DNA from: Streptomyces sp. NBC_00464
GTDB lineage: Bacteria; Actinomycetota; Actinomycetes; Streptomycetales; Streptomycetaceae
Direction of reading: 5' to 3'
NCBI RefSeq assembly: GCF_036013915.1
Contig: NZ_CP107899.1
Span: 6,910,001-6,974,000, forward strand
Length of the DNA stretch: 64,000 bases
Shown here: positions 62,897 to 64,000 of the stretch, piece by piece
How the letters are laid out: each line of letters opens with the position of its first letter
How positions within the stretch are numbered: the stretch's first letter is position 1
The notes under the pieces: generated by a model
Told to the model about the DNA's origin: nothing
The model's database searches: none
The model's input: only the letters and a program-made list of their open reading frames with translations
Made by a program: the position numbers and the translations under genes

Positions 62897-62923
62897 CCGG
62901 CCGCCGAAGGGCCCGGCGGCCGG
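62897..62923. terminator. Terminator hairpin, 10-bp stem
   Basis: CCGGCCGCCG (62897-62906) pairs with CGGCGGCCGG (62914-62923) around AAGGGCC, directly after the leftward stop of the universal stress protein gene and before the SnoaL-like gene. Confidence 0.7.
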
Positions 62924-62938
62924 GGACCACGAGGCAGT

Positions 62939-63805
62939 TCAGCAGGGCACCACGGCCACCGGACCGAGCGCGTGCGTGAGCGTCGTCTGCGCCACCGGGG
63001 AGAGACCGAGCCCGAGGGATTCGCCGCCCTTGCGCCGGCCGATGACCGTCAGGGCCGCGGTCGCGGACGCGGTCACCAAGGTGCGCGACGCGGAGCCGTT
63101 GACGGGCTCCTTCACGACCTCCACCTGCGGATACTTCTCGCGCCGGCCCGCTGTCAGCTCGGCGAGGGACCGCTCGGCCGCGTCGGCCGCCGCATCCCGG
63201 TCGAAGACGGGGCCGCCGGAGAGCATCGACGAGAACATCGTCCAGCCGTGCACGATCCGCAGCCGCGCACCGGGACGGGCCGCCGCCGTCTCGAAGGCGA
63301 ACTCCAGCACCGCCTCACTGCTCTCGTCCGCGGCCACCCCCGCGACGACGTCCCGGAAGGAATCCTGGAGGCTCTCGTCCGGCTCCTCGTCCGCCCGCCC
63401 GCCGTTGATGACAACCACGGGACACTTGGCCATCGAGGCGGTCGCCAGGCTGTTGGAGCCCAGCATCAGGGAGCGGAACCCGCCCAGTCCGCGTGAGCCG
63501 ACCACCACCAGCGACGCATCACGACTGAGCGAGACGAGCGCTGCCGAAGGGAAGTCGAGCGGTGCGAGCGTCGTGGCCCGCAGCCCGGGCGCGATCCGGT
63601 TCACGCGACGCACGGACTGGGCAAGCAGCTCCTGCGCCTCGCGCTCCTGGGCCTCCTGGCCGGTACGCCTGGTCAGCAGCCGGACGTGCACGACCACCAG
63701 GGGAAGCCCCCGCCCGGCCGCCTCACGGGCCGCCCAGTCCAGCGCGTCGCGGCTGTGCGTGGACCCGTCGACTGCGGCGATCACGGGAAGCTCTGTACTG
63801 GTCAT
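62939..63805 (-). CDS. Universal stress protein, tandem UspA domains
   Basis: This 288-residue protein has two UspA folds in tandem (residues about 1-140 and 150-288). The first starts PVIAAVDGSTHSRDALDWA and carries the ATP-binding GSRGLGGFRSLMLGSNS. The second ends in IGRRKGGESLGLGLSPVAQTTL with HALGPVAVVP. The nucleotide-binding glycines (G2xG9xGS type) are intact in the first domain. Possibly part of a dormancy or redox response; regulators are not visible. GGAGGT lies upstream of the ATG. Confidence 0.9.
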   Translation of the reverse strand: MTSTELPVIAAVDGSTHSRDALDWAAREAAGRGLPLVVVHVRLLTRRTGQEAQEREAQELLAQSVRRVNRIAPGLRATTLAPLDFPSAALVSLSRDASLVVVGSRGLGGFRSLMLGSNSLATASMAKCPVVVINGGRADEEPDESLQDSFRDVVAGVAADESSEAVLEFAFETAAARPGARLRIVHGWTMFSSMLSGGPVFDRDAAADAAERSLAELTAGRREKYPQVEVVKEPVNGSASRTLVTASATAALTVIGRRKGGESLGLGLSPVAQTTLTHALGPVAVVPC

Positions 63806-64000
63806 GCGTACCTCCTGAAGTGAGGTGGTGCGTCCTTCGGGCCGGTACGTCCGCGTGGCGCGCGGCAGCGCCCCGGCCTGCCGGGCCCTGCCCCGTACGC
63901 TACGGCCGGTCGGCTGCCGCTGCCCGGCCGGGTCGCCCGGCGGGAGGCGTCGCCTGGGGACCGGCACGGCGGACCGGCCAGGACCGTTGTCCTCGTCGGC
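63806..64000. other. Intergenic region at the window end
   Basis: This 195-nt stretch upstream of the universal stress gene shows no gene. It should contain the promoter of the leftward gene. I see no clear -35/-10 pair and no palindrome of note. Confidence 0.3.

Overview
The window is about 72% G+C chromosomal DNA from an actinomycete, most likely Streptomyces. The signs are third-position GC bias, many GTG/TTG starts, ATGA/GTGA-coupled genes, an XRE-TPR regulator, a HipA-like/DUF3037 pair, an F420-type LLM oxidoreductase and a Streptomyces-type Lnt. No tRNA, rRNA, IS element, phage gene or CRISPR array is visible.

Positions 1 to about 39,640 hold a steroid catabolism cluster. (i) 34-10774 is one tightly coupled + strand operon. 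It encodes hotdog hydratases, a thioesterase, an SDR, a FadD17-like ligase, a split acyl-CoA dehydrogenase (ChsE2/ChsE1-like), the split hydratase ChsH1/ChsH2, the aldolase Ltp2 and the dienoate hydratase HsaE. Together these fit removal of the last side-chain carbons of a steroid-22/24-oyl-CoA plus one step of ring A/B metabolism. (ii) 10873-18003 holds an Hsd4A-like SDR, a KstR-like TetR, KstD, another SDR, FadD3 and HsaA. (iii) 18062-26751 is a divergent block for rings C/D (HIP): SDR, FadE33-, FadE32- and FadE31-like proteins and a crotonase leftward; fadE30-ipdF-kstR2-fadA6 rightward, in the same order as the mycobacterial genes. (iv) 26752-31907 interrupts with a DUF4862 protein, a secreted M64 peptidase, an XRE-TPR regulator and an alpha/beta hydrolase. 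(v) 31921-36464 holds ipdC-ipdB-ipdA-echA20 leftward and a divergent SDR. (vi) 36520-39639 holds an NTF2-like protein, an F420-type oxidoreductase, a second KstR-like TetR and a 3-alpha-hydroxysteroid dehydrogenase-type SDR.

Positions 39,702-50,183 hold an acyl-CoA ligase and a complete Opp-type ABC importer, whose operon continues into an Old-Yellow-Enzyme-type flavoprotein and an amidase. This unit carries the same upstream box as the steroid genes, so it may belong to the same regulon, perhaps for import and processing of a conjugated steroid. From about 50,200 to the end the genes look like ordinary chromosome: HipA-like/DUF3037, FabG-like SDRs, an orphan binding protein, Ung, a TetR with a frameshifted flavin monooxygenase, a Gfo/Idh/MocA oxidoreductase, Lnt and a universal stress protein.

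Two regulatory codes can be read in the DNA. KstR2-type boxes (22984 and 35401) sit at the two divergent promoters of the ring C/D genes. A different 15-bp near-palindrome, TCCC-N7-GGGA with a central TCA, lies exactly 30 nt upstream of a TAnnnT -10-like hexamer (TAnnGT in four of five) in front of five units. Variant copies lie near three other promoter regions. I do not recognise this box; its placement suggests an activator-dependent upper-pathway regulon and is the most interesting signal in the window.
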